This document shows, one piece after another, positions 48,212 through 56,773 of a DNA stretch of 64,000 nucleotides. Below the pieces are notes generated by a model. The model saw nothing but the letters and a program-made list of their open reading frames with translations. It made no database searches and was not told where the DNA came from. The translations under genes and the position numbers were made by a program. The stretch spans positions 124,001 to 188,000 of the forward strand of contig CAXXMH010000005.1 in NCBI GenBank assembly GCA_963664665.2. The letters are read 5' to 3'. Origin of the DNA: Bin55 sp963664665 (lineage in GTDB: Bacteria; Pseudomonadota; Gammaproteobacteria; Pseudomonadales; Azotimanducaceae). Within the stretch, counting starts at the first letter, position 1. Each line of letters opens with the position of its first letter.

Positions 48212-49060
48212 CTAGCCGCGATTGTCCCGACGATTCATGAACGCTAGACGCTCAAGTAAGTGAACGTCCTGCTCGTTCTTGACGAGAGCACCGTAAAGTG
48301 GCGGAATGGCGCTGCTCGTATCGCGATTAGTGAGAATCTCATCCGGAATATCGTCAGCCATTAACAGCTTCAGCCAGTCAAGCAGCTCACTTGTACTCGG
48401 CTTTTTCTTCAGTCCAGGTACTTTGCGGACATCAAAGAAGATTTCCATCGCTTCCTTGACCAAGTCCTTCTTGATCTCAGGATAGTGGACCTCAACAATC
48501 TGTTCCATGGTTTCCCGATCCGGGAAGTTGATGTAATGGAAGAAGCAACGTCGTAAAAAGGCGTCCGGTAATTCCTTCTCGTTATTTGACGTGATCACGA
48601 CGACGGGACGGTTCTCTGCGACGATCGTCTCTTGCGTTTCGTATACAAAAAACTCCATGCGGTCGAGTTCTTGCAATAAGTCGTTCGGAAACTCAATGTC
48701 CGCCTTGTCGATTTCGTCGATAAGGAGAACGCAACGCTCTTTCGACGTAAAGGCATCCCAGAGCTTGCCGCGCTTGATGTAATTTCGAATTTCACCAACG
48801 CGCTCGTCGCCTAACTGCGAATCACGGAGTCGCGACACCGCGTCGTACTCGTAGAGACCTTGACTTGCTTTTGTTTGCGACTTAATGTGCCACTCAATGA
48901 GTTCGCAATCAAGAGATTTCGCAATCTCAATCGCTAGTAACGTCTTGCCAGTACCCGGTTCACCTTTGACCAACAATGGACGTTCGAGCTTGACGGCAGC
49001 ATCAACAGCCATCGAGAGCTCATCCGTCGAGATATAGGTGTCCGTACTGTCAAAAATCAT
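48212..49060 (-). CDS. MoxR-family AAA+ ATPase
   Basis: This 282-residue AAA+ protein has Walker A VKGEPGTGKTLLAIEIA (~33-49), Walker B CVLLIDEIDKADIEF (~115-129), sensor 1 VVITSNNEKELP (~155) and the arginine-rich DAFLRRCFFHYINFPD (~167-182). It heads an operon with the VWA gene. The length and the N-terminal STDELSMAVDAAVKLERPLLV element fit the MoxR branch that partners with CoxE-like proteins. Confidence 0.92.
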   Translation of the reverse strand: MIFDSTDTYISTDELSMAVDAAVKLERPLLVKGEPGTGKTLLAIEIAKSLDCELIEWHIKSQTKASQGLYEYDAVSRLRDSQLGDERVGEIRNYIKRGKLWDAFTSKERCVLLIDEIDKADIEFPNDLLQELDRMEFFVYETQETIVAENRPVVVITSNNEKELPDAFLRRCFFHYINFPDRETMEQIVEVHYPEIKKDLVKEAMEIFFDVRKVPGLKKKPSTSELLDWLKLLMADDIPDEILTNRDTSSAIPPLYGALVKNEQDVHLLERLAFMNRRDNRG

Positions 49061-49194
49061 GGAATATCCGTGGTTAGAAAACTAAGGAGTGCTTGCCGCG
49101 ACCGAACTGCGCACAAGGTCGCATTTTAGGGGGATTACATACTTGATTACAAAGTCTCACGAATTGAGCCGCAATACTATACAATTACACATGA

Positions 49195-49320
49195 GGCGCG
49201 AGAACCAAGCGCTAGAAAGGCCTCTGCGACAGGGGCATCTGGACGAGGAGGAGCGTTCACATTAGTGACTCCAACGATCCGTCAAAAGGCAGCCTGTTTT
49301 GTAAACAGGTATGTAAGTCC
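49195..49320 (+). mobile_element. Solo remnant of a TnpB element right end
   Basis: The plus strand encodes KASATGASGRGGAFTLVTPTIRQK. This aligns with the end of the TnpB at 41380-41440 (MASGSGASGRERAATLVGPMIRQ), and the nucleotides GATCCGTCAA are shared. It ends in a hairpin (CCTGTTT-TGT-AAACAGG, 49294-49312). The rest of tnpB and the left end are absent. It shows that a related element once sat between the MoxR operon and the next gene. Confidence 0.7.
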
Positions 49321-49329
49321 CCATTTTAG

Positions 49330-49794
49330 CTATGTGGGTTTCTGGGGGTCATCGAGCTCACGCGACGCTTTCGATGTTTCGTCAGCGTCGTTGCTAGACT
49401 CGTCGATTTCACTAGCGGACTGACCCGACGGTCGATAACGACGCATGGACCGTAATCGGCGATGCGTGAACTCGACAACATGACGATAGCCGAGGTTAAA
49501 GCCATATAGCACGATAGTGGCTGCGAGGATCGTGAATGTTCCCACCGTCGCAGCTGTCGCCGACAACGCGTAGTTTGCAGCAGGGTCTAAAAACAACTGA
49601 AACGTCAAAGTTATGAAAAGTGGCGCCCAGTGAACGTCGTTAAAAGGTATTGGAACCAGCATCCAGAATACGCCTATCGAACCGACGAAAAACGCCAAGT
49701 AGAAACGTCGTCTTAGAGGATAGACGAATAACGCGATCAACCCGATCCCAAAGGCATATAGAACGATCCAGGCTATCCAGTACGCCGACTCCAT
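49330..49794 (-). CDS. Conserved membrane protein of unknown function
   Basis: This is a 154-residue protein with three to four membrane helices: AYWIAWIVLYAFGIGLIALF (~4-23), RFYLAFFVGSIGVFWMLVPI (~31-50), a weaker one at ~58-70 and VGTFTILAATIVLYGFNLGY (~86-105). A basic segment (VVEFTHRRLRSMRRYR) and a Ser/Asp-rich cytoplasmic tail follow. It sits 11 bp after ycgN in the same direction, so probably one operon. Confidence 0.65.
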   Translation of the reverse strand: MESAYWIAWIVLYAFGIGLIALFVYPLRRRFYLAFFVGSIGVFWMLVPIPFNDVHWAPLFITLTFQLFLDPAANYALSATAATVGTFTILAATIVLYGFNLGYRHVVEFTHRRLRSMRRYRPSGQSASEIDESSNDADETSKASRELDDPQKPT

Positions 49795-49805
49795 TTATCG
49801 TTTGC

Positions 49806-50243
49806 CTAAACCCACTTCAGGATGTGCGATTCGATGTCTTTTGGATGGACGTTTGCGGCGGAAATCGCCTGATCAGTTACACTCACACCCGCACGTGTGA
49901 CAGTTTCGCTAGTTCCCGAAAGGAGCGGATGCCAATCCTCCAAAGGTTGACCTTTTGCTACGCGCCGATAGGCACAAGTGTCGGGCAACCAATCGAAGCT
50001 TCGAGCGTTCTCCGGCGTCAATTCCACGCAATCCGGTACGAGTGTATGCCGGTTTGGATAGTTGCTACAACGTCGTGTCGGTAAGTCCAGAAGAGCACAA
50101 ACTAAGGTCGTTGTCACCAGCTGATCGGTGTCGTTGTCTTGGAATCGCAATCGGCAACACTGCGCACAACCGTCGCACAACGCTTCCCACTCCTCGTCGT
50201 CGAGTTCCTCTAGGGATTTAGTTTCCCAAAAACGTTCGTTCAT
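49806..50243 (-). CDS. ycgN: YcgN/UPF0260 cysteine-cluster protein
   Basis: This 145-residue protein begins MNERFWETKSLEELDDEEWEALCDGCAQCC and has the conserved CDGCAQCC, CALLDLPTRRCSNYPNR and CAYRR cysteine positions of the UPF0260 family. LLSGTSETVTRAGVSV follows. The cysteines suggest a metal or Fe-S site, but no function is established. In gammaproteobacteria it is commonly next to rnd, as here. Confidence 0.93.
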   Translation of the reverse strand: MNERFWETKSLEELDDEEWEALCDGCAQCCRLRFQDNDTDQLVTTTLVCALLDLPTRRCSNYPNRHTLVPDCVELTPENARSFDWLPDTCAYRRVAKGQPLEDWHPLLSGTSETVTRAGVSVTDQAISAANVHPKDIESHILKWV

Positions 50244-50280
50244 TCTGACGAGGGTTCCCGGATGCTCAAGCCTTTATTTG

Positions 50281-51381
50281 TTAAGCGAGATCTCGAGCGA
50301 AGCCATCCGCTGCGCTTACCGTCGCTTCACCGATTAGATCCTTACGCCACTTTCCGAACCAGGCAGGCAATTCGTTTTCCACCAAGTAAGCACGGATCGC
50401 GAAGAGCAAGTCTTTATTTGACCCAAGCACTTCCTCACTAATATTCATTTGACTCGCCAGTAAGTTGCATCGCTCGCCAAGCGCTCGCACAGTCTTACGT
50501 AATCGTTTAGGCGGCGTGAGTTCGCTATGTCGCGCCGTGCTTTGAGCTCGTCGGTGCAGCTCCTGTAGTTTTCGCCGATGGCGCGATACTTGCTTCGAGG
50601 AGAGTACTTTTAAAAGAGTTGGTTCTTTTAACGAACGTTCGCCCGCTAGCTGAAACAGCGCGTCCCGCGTCAAAACCCAATTCTTTGGGATATCCATCGA
50701 TGACGCGAGGTCAGTACGCCAACCGTCCAAGGACCTCAGAAACTGCAAGCCGCCTTCACCGAGCTGCATGAGGCGACCCGCATTACCGACGATACGATTT
50801 GGGTCATCGACATCTGGTTTTTGCACGCGGCTTCGTTCTTCCAGATACCATTCGTATCTACCGATTGTCTTGAGTTCTTCGACCAGTAAATCCCACAGTT
50901 CGTTGAGGTGGGCGATGTCCAGAGCGGCGTAATCGAGCTGTTTGCGACTCAGTGGCCGCCGATTCCAACGCGAACGCTGCATTGACTTATCAAGTGTCAC
51001 ACCAAAATGACGCTCGACGAGTTTTGCGTAGCTCTGCATCTGACCAGCAGATAGAAACGCGAGCGCAAGTTGCGTGTCCTCGATTACACCGAGTTCGCCT
51101 TGGAAGACTTCGTTTAGTACATCGATGTCGTTCGAAATACTGTGCGCAACTCGTACGATATTCTCATCCTGAAACCAGTGCTTGATCCCATCGAAAGGCA
51201 GATCAGCTCGCATGTCAATGATGCCGACGCGATCGCCCGTCGTGATTTGCAGTAGCTCAGGAATCGGTTGAAACGTTTTCTCCCTGGTGAATTCCGTATC
51301 AAATCCAAACGACTGCGGTGTCTCGCTGACAAACGCTTCGAGCGCATCCGCCGTTTCAATGACGGTGTAATCAGGAATCAA
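50281..51381 (-). CDS. rnd: Ribonuclease D
   Basis: I place the start at TTG 51381 (LIPDYTVIETADALEAF), which overlaps recR by 11 bp and gives 366 residues; the open frame extends to 51534 but would overlap recR by 160 bp. The DEDD exonuclease motifs are FGFDTEF (ExoI, ~28), VAHSISNDIDVL (ExoII, ~85) and QLDYAALDIAHL (ExoIII, Tyr/Asp, ~160). Two HRDC domains follow. RNase D trims tRNA 3' ends. Confidence 0.9.
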   Translation of the reverse strand: MIPDYTVIETADALEAFVSETPQSFGFDTEFTREKTFQPIPELLQITTGDRVGIIDMRADLPFDGIKHWFQDENIVRVAHSISNDIDVLNEVFQGELGVIEDTQLALAFLSAGQMQSYAKLVERHFGVTLDKSMQRSRWNRRPLSRKQLDYAALDIAHLNELWDLLVEELKTIGRYEWYLEERSRVQKPDVDDPNRIVGNAGRLMQLGEGGLQFLRSLDGWRTDLASSMDIPKNWVLTRDALFQLAGERSLKEPTLLKVLSSKQVSRHRRKLQELHRRAQSTARHSELTPPKRLRKTVRALGERCNLLASQMNISEEVLGSNKDLLFAIRAYLVENELPAWFGKWRKDLIGEATVSAADGFARDLA

Positions 51382-51976
51382 GCTGCACGCGTCGCTGAAA
51401 CGCTTGGGTGATCGTACGACTGTTGACGTAGCCAAGCTCGCCGCCAACCGGAATACCATGGGCAATCTGCGTGAGTGAAACACCCGAATCCTCAAGCAAC
51501 TCACGAACGAAATGTGTCGTTGCTTCACCCTCAACGGTTGCGTTCAGAGCAACGATTACCTCACGAATATCGCTTTGTTGTACGCGCGGCAGAAAGGTTT
51601 CCAGATTAAGTTCCTCGGGTCCGATGCCGTCGATTGGCGATAACAGTCCGTGGAGCACGAAATAACGACCTTGGAAAGATTCGGTTTCCTCGATCGCTAC
51701 AAGATCCGCAGGCGTTTCCACGACACATAACTGACCGTTCGCGCGTTTCGGATTGCTGCAGATGTCGCAAACCTCTGAATCCGACAAATTGTGGCACTTC
51801 GTACAGGATGTCACTGATGCCAGTGCGTCTTCGATCGCAGCTGCGATGTGTGCAGCATCTTCGCGATGACCTTGCAGGAGAAACAGCGTCATGCGTGTGG
51901 CTGTTTTACGTCCGACTCCCGGAAGACACTGCAGCGCATTAATGACTTGCTCAATGCGCGGCGAAAGTGATGCCAC
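51371..51976 (-). CDS. recR: Recombination protein RecR
   Basis: This 201-residue protein has an N-terminal helix-hairpin-helix (LQCLPGVGRKTATRMTLFLL, ~17-36), a four-cysteine zinc site (CTKCHNLSDSEVCDIC, ~57-72) and a Toprim domain (LCVVETPADLVAIE.., ~82-175). A C-terminal AHGIPVGGELGYV Walker-like element completes it. It acts with RecF/RecO to load RecA at gaps. The ATG overlaps the ybaB stop by one base, giving the classic dnaX-ybaB-recR operon. Confidence 0.96.
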   Translation of the reverse strand: MASLSPRIEQVINALQCLPGVGRKTATRMTLFLLQGHREDAAHIAAAIEDALASVTSCTKCHNLSDSEVCDICSNPKRANGQLCVVETPADLVAIEETESFQGRYFVLHGLLSPIDGIGPEELNLETFLPRVQQSDIREVIVALNATVEGEATTHFVRELLEDSGVSLTQIAHGIPVGGELGYVNSRTITQAFQRRVQLDS

Positions 51977-52335
51977 TAACGATTAAGGACTTTGAGTGCG
52001 TCGGCCATAGCCTTTTGAAGGTCGAACCCTTCAGGTGGATTTTCGAGGAATGTGGAAATCGTCTTTTGCTTTAGTGCTTCTTCCCATTTCGAACGCCCGT
52101 CGTTGACAGCGGCGATTAACAGTTGCTCAAGGTGACCAACGTTTTCCTTGTCAAGTAACAGTGGATCTATGCTGATCTTGCTGACAGCGCCACGTGTGCC
52201 GACAACTACCTTAACAAGACCGCCGCCACTCTCCGTGACGAGTTCCTCGTCGATGCTGCCCATGCCCTCGGGGATGACATGATTGAAACCATCTTTCAAC
52301 CCTGACATCAATTTATTCAGTTCGTCTACATTCAT
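51976..52335 (-). CDS. ybaB: YbaB/EbfC nucleoid-associated protein
   Basis: This 119-residue protein has the YbaB core: ELVTESGGGLVKVVVGTRGAVSKISIDPLLL (~29-60) and HLEQLLIAAVNDG (~69-81). It forms dimeric tweezers that bind DNA. The first ~15 residues (MNVDELNKLMSGLKD) are shorter than in E. coli. It lies between dnaX and recR. Confidence 0.94.
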   Translation of the reverse strand: MNVDELNKLMSGLKDGFNHVIPEGMGSIDEELVTESGGGLVKVVVGTRGAVSKISIDPLLLDKENVGHLEQLLIAAVNDGRSKWEEALKQKTISTFLENPPEGFDLQKAMADALKVLNR

Positions 52336-52373
52336 GTTCCAATCCTACCGTGTAGCAAGGCACGAAGAGTGAG

Positions 52374-53846
52374 TTATTGCGGATCAGCCTTCTCTTCGCC
52401 GATCCATTCCGCACTGAGCAGCGCGTCAAAACGCTCCTGAAAGACTTGCACGTATGGCGGTTCTTCGTCAGACGTGAATTCGCGCATCGCCGTTTCCTTA
52501 GCCTCTTCGCGTCGCGCGGTTTCCGCGCGTCGTTCCTCGGTCCGCTTTGCTTGCATCCGCGCCGGTTTGTCTTGCCATTCTTTGCGCCGCTCGTCAACAG
52601 CTGCGTCCGCTTTCTCGAGTTTCTCAAGAGGCTCTGAATCACTGGCGGCTGAGCTACGTGTTACTGACGGTGGCGCTTCGCTTACAGGTGGGCTCGATGT
52701 TACCGACGGTAGCGCGTCGCGCGGTTCTGTCTCGTCTTTTGATTGAGAATCCGTTGGTTTAGGTTCACTGCCTTGAATCTCAATCGGCACGAAATCGAGG
52801 AGACGCAACATCGTCATCTCAAATCCAACACGAGGTTCCGGCGCATATTGCAGATCGCGCCCGCCCATGATCAAGACTTGGTATGCCTGCTGCAACCATG
52901 CGGCATCACACTGATCTAGCAAGCTTGCTAACGCTTCTCCCGGAGACGTGTTGGTGGCATGCGCCATCGCGAGCGCGTGAACGCCACTTTCTAGACCAGC
53001 TAGCACTTCTGAAAAGTCAACCCCACGCGCTACCAGTTCGGATATCGCGCTGAACAAACCGTCGCGATCACGGCCAATCAGCTTTTCGAGTAGCACACCG
53101 ACATCGTTCTGCGGTGCACAACCTAGCATATCGACGACCGATGCCTCCTTCAGTTCGGTACCACAGAGCGCAATCGCCTGGTCAGTCAGCGATAAGGCAT
53201 CCCGCATGCTGCCTTGGCCAAGCCTCGCGAGCGTACTAATCGAGGGATCGTCGTAGCCGATACCTTCTTGATCAAGTACATGCTGAAGGTGTTGGGCGAT
53301 CGTTTCAATCGACATCGTACGTAGATGAAACTGGATACAACGCGAGCGTACGGTCACGGGTACCTTGTCCGGATTCGTGGTAGCAAGTACAAACTTCACA
53401 TGTTCCGGTGGTTCCTCAAGTGACTTGAGCAACGTCTGAAAGCTAGAATCAGAAAGCGCGTGAACCTCATCGATGATGTAGACCTTATACGTACCCATCG
53501 TCGCAAGGTAAGAAATGTCTTCAAGCAAGTCACGCGTTTCTTCAACCTTGTTGCGCGATGCCCCGTCGACCTCGATCAAGTCAACGAACGAACCATTCGC
53601 GATTGCGACACAGTTCGCACACGTCCCACAAGGAGTGGAGGTCACCCCGGTTTCGCAGTTCAGACATTTCGCGATGATGCGTGCGAGCGTAGTCTTTCCA
53701 ACGCCTCGCGTACCGGAAAACAGGTAAGCGTGGTGCAGTTGCTGTCTTTCAAAAGCATTGACTAACGCTTTAACCGTTTGCGGTTGACCAACGACCTCCG
53801 AAAGAGTTCCTGGTCGGTATTTACGCGCAAGAACCTGATATGTCAT
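52374..53846 (-). CDS. dnaX: DNA polymerase III subunit gamma/tau
   Basis: This 490-residue clamp-loader ATPase opens MTYQVLARKYRPGTLSEVVGQ. Walker A is GTRGVGKTTLARI (~45-57), the zinc-binding Cys set is in CETGVTSTPCGTCANC (~64-79), and VYIIDEVHALSD is the DExx box. Domain III continues to ~360. The C-terminal region (~375-490) is Pro/Ser then Glu/Arg-rich and does not resemble the alpha-binding domain V of E. coli tau. I see no obvious A6G slippery site for a gamma form. Confidence 0.95.
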   Translation of the reverse strand: MTYQVLARKYRPGTLSEVVGQPQTVKALVNAFERQQLHHAYLFSGTRGVGKTTLARIIAKCLNCETGVTSTPCGTCANCVAIANGSFVDLIEVDGASRNKVEETRDLLEDISYLATMGTYKVYIIDEVHALSDSSFQTLLKSLEEPPEHVKFVLATTNPDKVPVTVRSRCIQFHLRTMSIETIAQHLQHVLDQEGIGYDDPSISTLARLGQGSMRDALSLTDQAIALCGTELKEASVVDMLGCAPQNDVGVLLEKLIGRDRDGLFSAISELVARGVDFSEVLAGLESGVHALAMAHATNTSPGEALASLLDQCDAAWLQQAYQVLIMGGRDLQYAPEPRVGFEMTMLRLLDFVPIEIQGSEPKPTDSQSKDETEPRDALPSVTSSPPVSEAPPSVTRSSAASDSEPLEKLEKADAAVDERRKEWQDKPARMQAKRTEERRAETARREEAKETAMREFTSDEEPPYVQVFQERFDALLSAEWIGEEKADPQ

Positions 53847-54075
53847 GGATAGGTATTTCCCAGCACGTCACGATTTCCCCGTTTTAGAGTCGCCAAACTA
53901 TGAACGTTTAATCGCACAGGCACTGTAGTGAGAATTCCCGCTTTGCTCGAACGCAGAAAAGCTAATCAAGGTGTGCGATTATCGCAACCACGATCCTAAC
54001 AAAGTGCCGATTGACTCGAACGCCTTTGCCTAATATGCGACCGTTTGACCATGTGGGATCCATGCGCAGCAGTTC
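53847..54075. promoter_or_regulatory. Divergent region dnaX / phosphodiesterase
   Basis: These 229 bp hold the promoters of the dnaX operon (minus) and the GDPD gene (plus). A short 63-codon minus frame here is not convincing. Confidence 0.35.
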
Positions 54076-54795
54076 GTGATGAACAATCGTCGAAACCACC
54101 CATTTCTCCGCAAGCCGTTTTCGATCATTGGGCATCGTGGTGCAGCGGGTCACGCGCCAGAAAACTCATTAGAGGCATTTGAAATCGCGTTCGCGTGCGG
54201 CGTTGACGCAATCGAATTCGACGTTAAATATGTGCACGACGAACTGATTGTTTTCCACGACGACACCGTCGAGAGACTTACGGACTCAACCGGCAACGTC
54301 GACTCGTTTTCACCCGCAGCATTTGCAGACCTGCGCCTCCCAAATGGTGAGTCAATCCCAACGCTTGCGCAGGTATGGGACATCGTCCCGCCTAGTGTCG
54401 CCATCAACATTGAACTTAAGGGGTCTAATACCGGTTTGCCAGTAGCTGAGTTCGTGCGCACGCACTCTCACCGTTATCTGATCTCGTCGTTTCTCGTTGA
54501 CGAACTCAAGCAGTTCAAAGCGCATGTGTCAGACGTTCCCACAGCCCTGTTGACAAGAGTCCACGATATGAACGTCTTGGTTACTGCTATGTCACTTGGT
54601 GTGGAGAACATCCACGTTATGGATGCGGTGGCGGATCTAAGTTATCTTCTCGCTATGTTCAATGCCGGATTCACCGTCTACGTTTTCACCGTGAATGACA
54701 TTGCACGTGCAATTCACTTACGAGAACTTGGCGTCGCAGCGATTTTTACCGACGTGCCGAATGAGGTCAATCCGACAAAATTAGATGCAGTATGA
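54076..54795 (+). CDS. Glycerophosphodiester phosphodiesterase
   Basis: This is a 239-residue TIM-barrel enzyme hydrolysing glycerophosphodiesters to glycerol-3-phosphate. The catalytic set is visible: IIGHRGAAGHAPENS (His/Arg ~19-20, Glu-Asn ~28), AIEFDVKYVHDE (Glu/Asp ~45-47), VFHDDTVERLT (His ~60) and INIELKG (~115). There is no signal peptide, so it is a cytoplasmic UgpQ-like enzyme. Start is ATG ATG at 54076-54081. Confidence 0.93.
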   Translation: MMNNRRNHPFLRKPFSIIGHRGAAGHAPENSLEAFEIAFACGVDAIEFDVKYVHDELIVFHDDTVERLTDSTGNVDSFSPAAFADLRLPNGESIPTLAQVWDIVPPSVAINIELKGSNTGLPVAEFVRTHSHRYLISSFLVDELKQFKAHVSDVPTALLTRVHDMNVLVTAMSLGVENIHVMDAVADLSYLLAMFNAGFTVYVFTVNDIARAIHLRELGVAAIFTDVPNEVNPTKLDAV

Positions 54796-55174
54796 CGTCC
54801 GGTTAGAAAAACTGGGGCGTCCTCCTTACTTCATCGAGCTTCCTAGACCGAATTCGAGGACTCGTCTCAACATCACATCGTGGAATTTACTCAGTTATTG
54901 ACACCATGTTGTGGATATTACGTTGTTCTCACGTCGTGCAGCAGAGAAGACTCAGTTAGCATCTGATTGAAAAGCGATCAAAGACCGCCATGAGTTTTTT
55001 CTCCGGCGCGACCACTCGTATGCGAAACTACCACGGGATTCCCATAGGAAACTGAATTGTGATTCAGACTTCTATGTTTGTCTCGATCACAAACGGTCCA
55101 CCCTCAGCGACTCCGATTGCCACCATAAATTTAGTAATCTCTAGTCAAGTACGTCACGCAGGATTAGACATGTG
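54796..55174. other. Convergent intergenic region, 379 bp
   Basis: This lies between the phosphodiesterase (plus) and pspC (minus). No gene, repeat or clear terminator is recognised. Confidence 0.4.
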
Positions 55175-55654
55175 TTATTCCCGCGCCATATCAGAAAAAC
55201 CCTTATCCAAGTTGTACCTTGGTGATGTGACATAGCGTTCCATTCGACGCAGTCGGAGCTCAAGCTCTCGTACGTCTGCGCTTACTACGCGCAAACCTAA
55301 ACGCGGACTGCTTCGAATTGCCGCGTACGGAGTTCGTCCCTCGCTCGCCTCGTCATCAGGTTCGTCCCAATCGCTTCCATCAGAAGGTTCTGGATCTAGG
55401 ACAAACACCAATACGATATACACGATGAGAGCAATTAGAACCTGAGTCAAAAGTGCGATCGCAACGAACGCAATACGAATAATCCAAGGTTCAACCCCAA
55501 AATACTTGGCGACTCCGGCGCAAACGCCGCCAAAGATTCCGCGATCGGTGTCGCGATAGAGTCCTTTCGACCGACGACTCCGCCTCATGCTCCGGTAGGC
55601 AGCCGCAACGTCGTCAAAATCTTCGTCAAACTTTCGTCTTGACCGTCTCATCAC
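55175..55654 (-). CDS. pspC: Phage shock protein C
   Basis: This is a 159-residue protein. After a basic N-terminus the PspC domain reads GLYRDTDRGIFGGVCAGVAKYFGVEPWIIRIAFV (~32-65), followed by the membrane helix LTQVLIALIVYIVLVFVLD (~69-87). The C-terminal part has a leucine-rich segment, VSADVRELELRLRRMERYVTS (~125-145). PspC and PspB sense envelope stress and recruit PspA. Its start overlaps the pspB stop by 4 bp. Confidence 0.93.
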   Translation of the reverse strand: MMRRSRRKFDEDFDDVAAAYRSMRRSRRSKGLYRDTDRGIFGGVCAGVAKYFGVEPWIIRIAFVAIALLTQVLIALIVYIVLVFVLDPEPSDGSDWDEPDDEASEGRTPYAAIRSSPRLGLRVVSADVRELELRLRRMERYVTSPRYNLDKGFSDMARE

Positions 55655-55896
55655 GCTTCTTCCGATCGTTTGCGCCAGTTCGGCGATTCTGAGTCGAGGA
55701 TCGCTTCCAACGTCTCGATGCGCTTTCCCATATCGCTAGCTTGATCCGCCAAGCTATGCAGTTCGTCTTGATCCTCATCCGATAATTGCCGGGTCATTTT
55801 TTTCTTCGAGTTGTAGTGCAGGATGATCCACAACGGCGCGACGATGACGAGGAAGACAATCGTCGGAATGAAAAGGAGAAGGACCAGAATTTCCAT
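55651..55896 (-). CDS. pspB: Phage shock protein B
   Basis: This 81-residue protein has an N-terminal membrane helix (LVLLLFIPTIVFLVIVAPLWIILHY) and a charged coiled-coil region with DEDQDELHSLADQASDMGKRIETLEAILD. Order and length match PspB. It lies 12 bp downstream of pspA. Confidence 0.92.
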   Translation of the reverse strand: MEILVLLLFIPTIVFLVIVAPLWIILHYNSKKKMTRQLSDEDQDELHSLADQASDMGKRIETLEAILDSESPNWRKRSEEA

Positions 55897-55908
55897 TTCG
55901 TCAAATCC

Positions 55909-56604
55909 TTACGAAGCCTTTGCGTCCTCAGACTGCTCGGATGAACCACGCTTCATGCGTGATTTGAGATTTCGGAGCTCTTCGTCAAGTTTTTCATCTT
56001 GTTCGATGGTCTGGAATTCTTCGTGCAAGGTCATCGATTCCGATGACTCGTAGCTTTCAACTTGACCTTCGAGATCGTCGATCATGCGTTCGTATTGTTC
56101 GAACCCAACCATGATTTCATCAATGTTGTGCCTCGAGAGCTGACGTCGAACACCGCGTTGTACTCGCGCAGTTTGAGCTCGAGCGATGATTGAGCGTTGG
56201 CGTGCTTTCGCTTCAGCGATTTTCCCTTCGAGCGTTGCGATGTCATTTCGAAGTTTGGTTTCGACCTCGTCGGAAACAACTAGATCGCGTTCAAGATTTT
56301 CGACATCTTGATCGCAACGACGGCGTTCGGCAAGCGCTCCACGCGCTAGATCGTCCCTGTCACGACGAACCGCATATTCCGCTTTTCTTTCCCAATCTGC
56401 TGCTTCCGCACGCTTGGTTTCAAGGTGTCGCGTGATTTCCTTTCGATCCGCGATCGCCTTAGCTGCCGTCATTCGCACCTTCACCAGCGTGTCGTTCATC
56501 TCGTGAATGATCATCCGAACCATTTTCGGAGGATCTTCCGCTTTGTCGAGCATCGAGTGGATGTTGGCATTGAGAATGTCAGCCATGCGCTTAAAGACTT
56601 TCAT
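55909..56604 (-). CDS. pspA: Phage shock protein A
   Basis: This is a 231-residue coiled-coil ESCRT-III-like protein. The amphipathic start MKVFKRMADILNANIHSMLDKAEDPPKMVRMII binds membranes, and the rest is almost entirely helical. PspA stabilises damaged inner membrane and, when not so engaged, inhibits PspF. It is the first gene of pspABC, transcribed divergently from pspF. Confidence 0.95.
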   Translation of the reverse strand: MKVFKRMADILNANIHSMLDKAEDPPKMVRMIIHEMNDTLVKVRMTAAKAIADRKEITRHLETKRAEAADWERKAEYAVRRDRDDLARGALAERRRCDQDVENLERDLVVSDEVETKLRNDIATLEGKIAEAKARQRSIIARAQTARVQRGVRRQLSRHNIDEIMVGFEQYERMIDDLEGQVESYESSESMTLHEEFQTIEQDEKLDEELRNLKSRMKRGSSEQSEDAKAS

Positions 56605-56646
56605 GTTTAGTCCTCTTGAAAGAGATTGACCGTTTGCTATCTATAA

Positions 56647-56662
56647 AACACAAACTATGCCA
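56647..56662 (-). promoter_or_regulatory. Probable sigma-54 promoter of pspABC
   Basis: On the minus strand the sequence is TGGCATAGTTTGTGTT. The -24 GG and the -12 G are spaced as in the consensus, and the -12 dinucleotide is GT. It lies 43 bp upstream of the pspA ATG, in the spacer shared with pspF, as expected for PspF-dependent expression. Confidence 0.7.
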
Positions 56663-56773
56663 AAACCGCCGAAGTTCATTAACATATTGATTTAGAAAGA
56701 TTATTAGTTCCTGACTACGCTCATTGACAGTCGAACTGTGGTTAATTCCACTAATTTCTGATAAATTTGACAC

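Noticed and set aside
51382..51534. Upstream extension of RNase D to 51534
   Set aside because: It would overlap recR by more than 160 bp and encode a low-complexity Arg/Ser-rich leader absent from RNase D. The family N-terminus begins at about the TTG at 51381.
52374..53846. Programmed frameshift in dnaX to make a gamma subunit
   Set aside because: No A-rich slippery heptamer with a following stem is visible after the ATPase domains.
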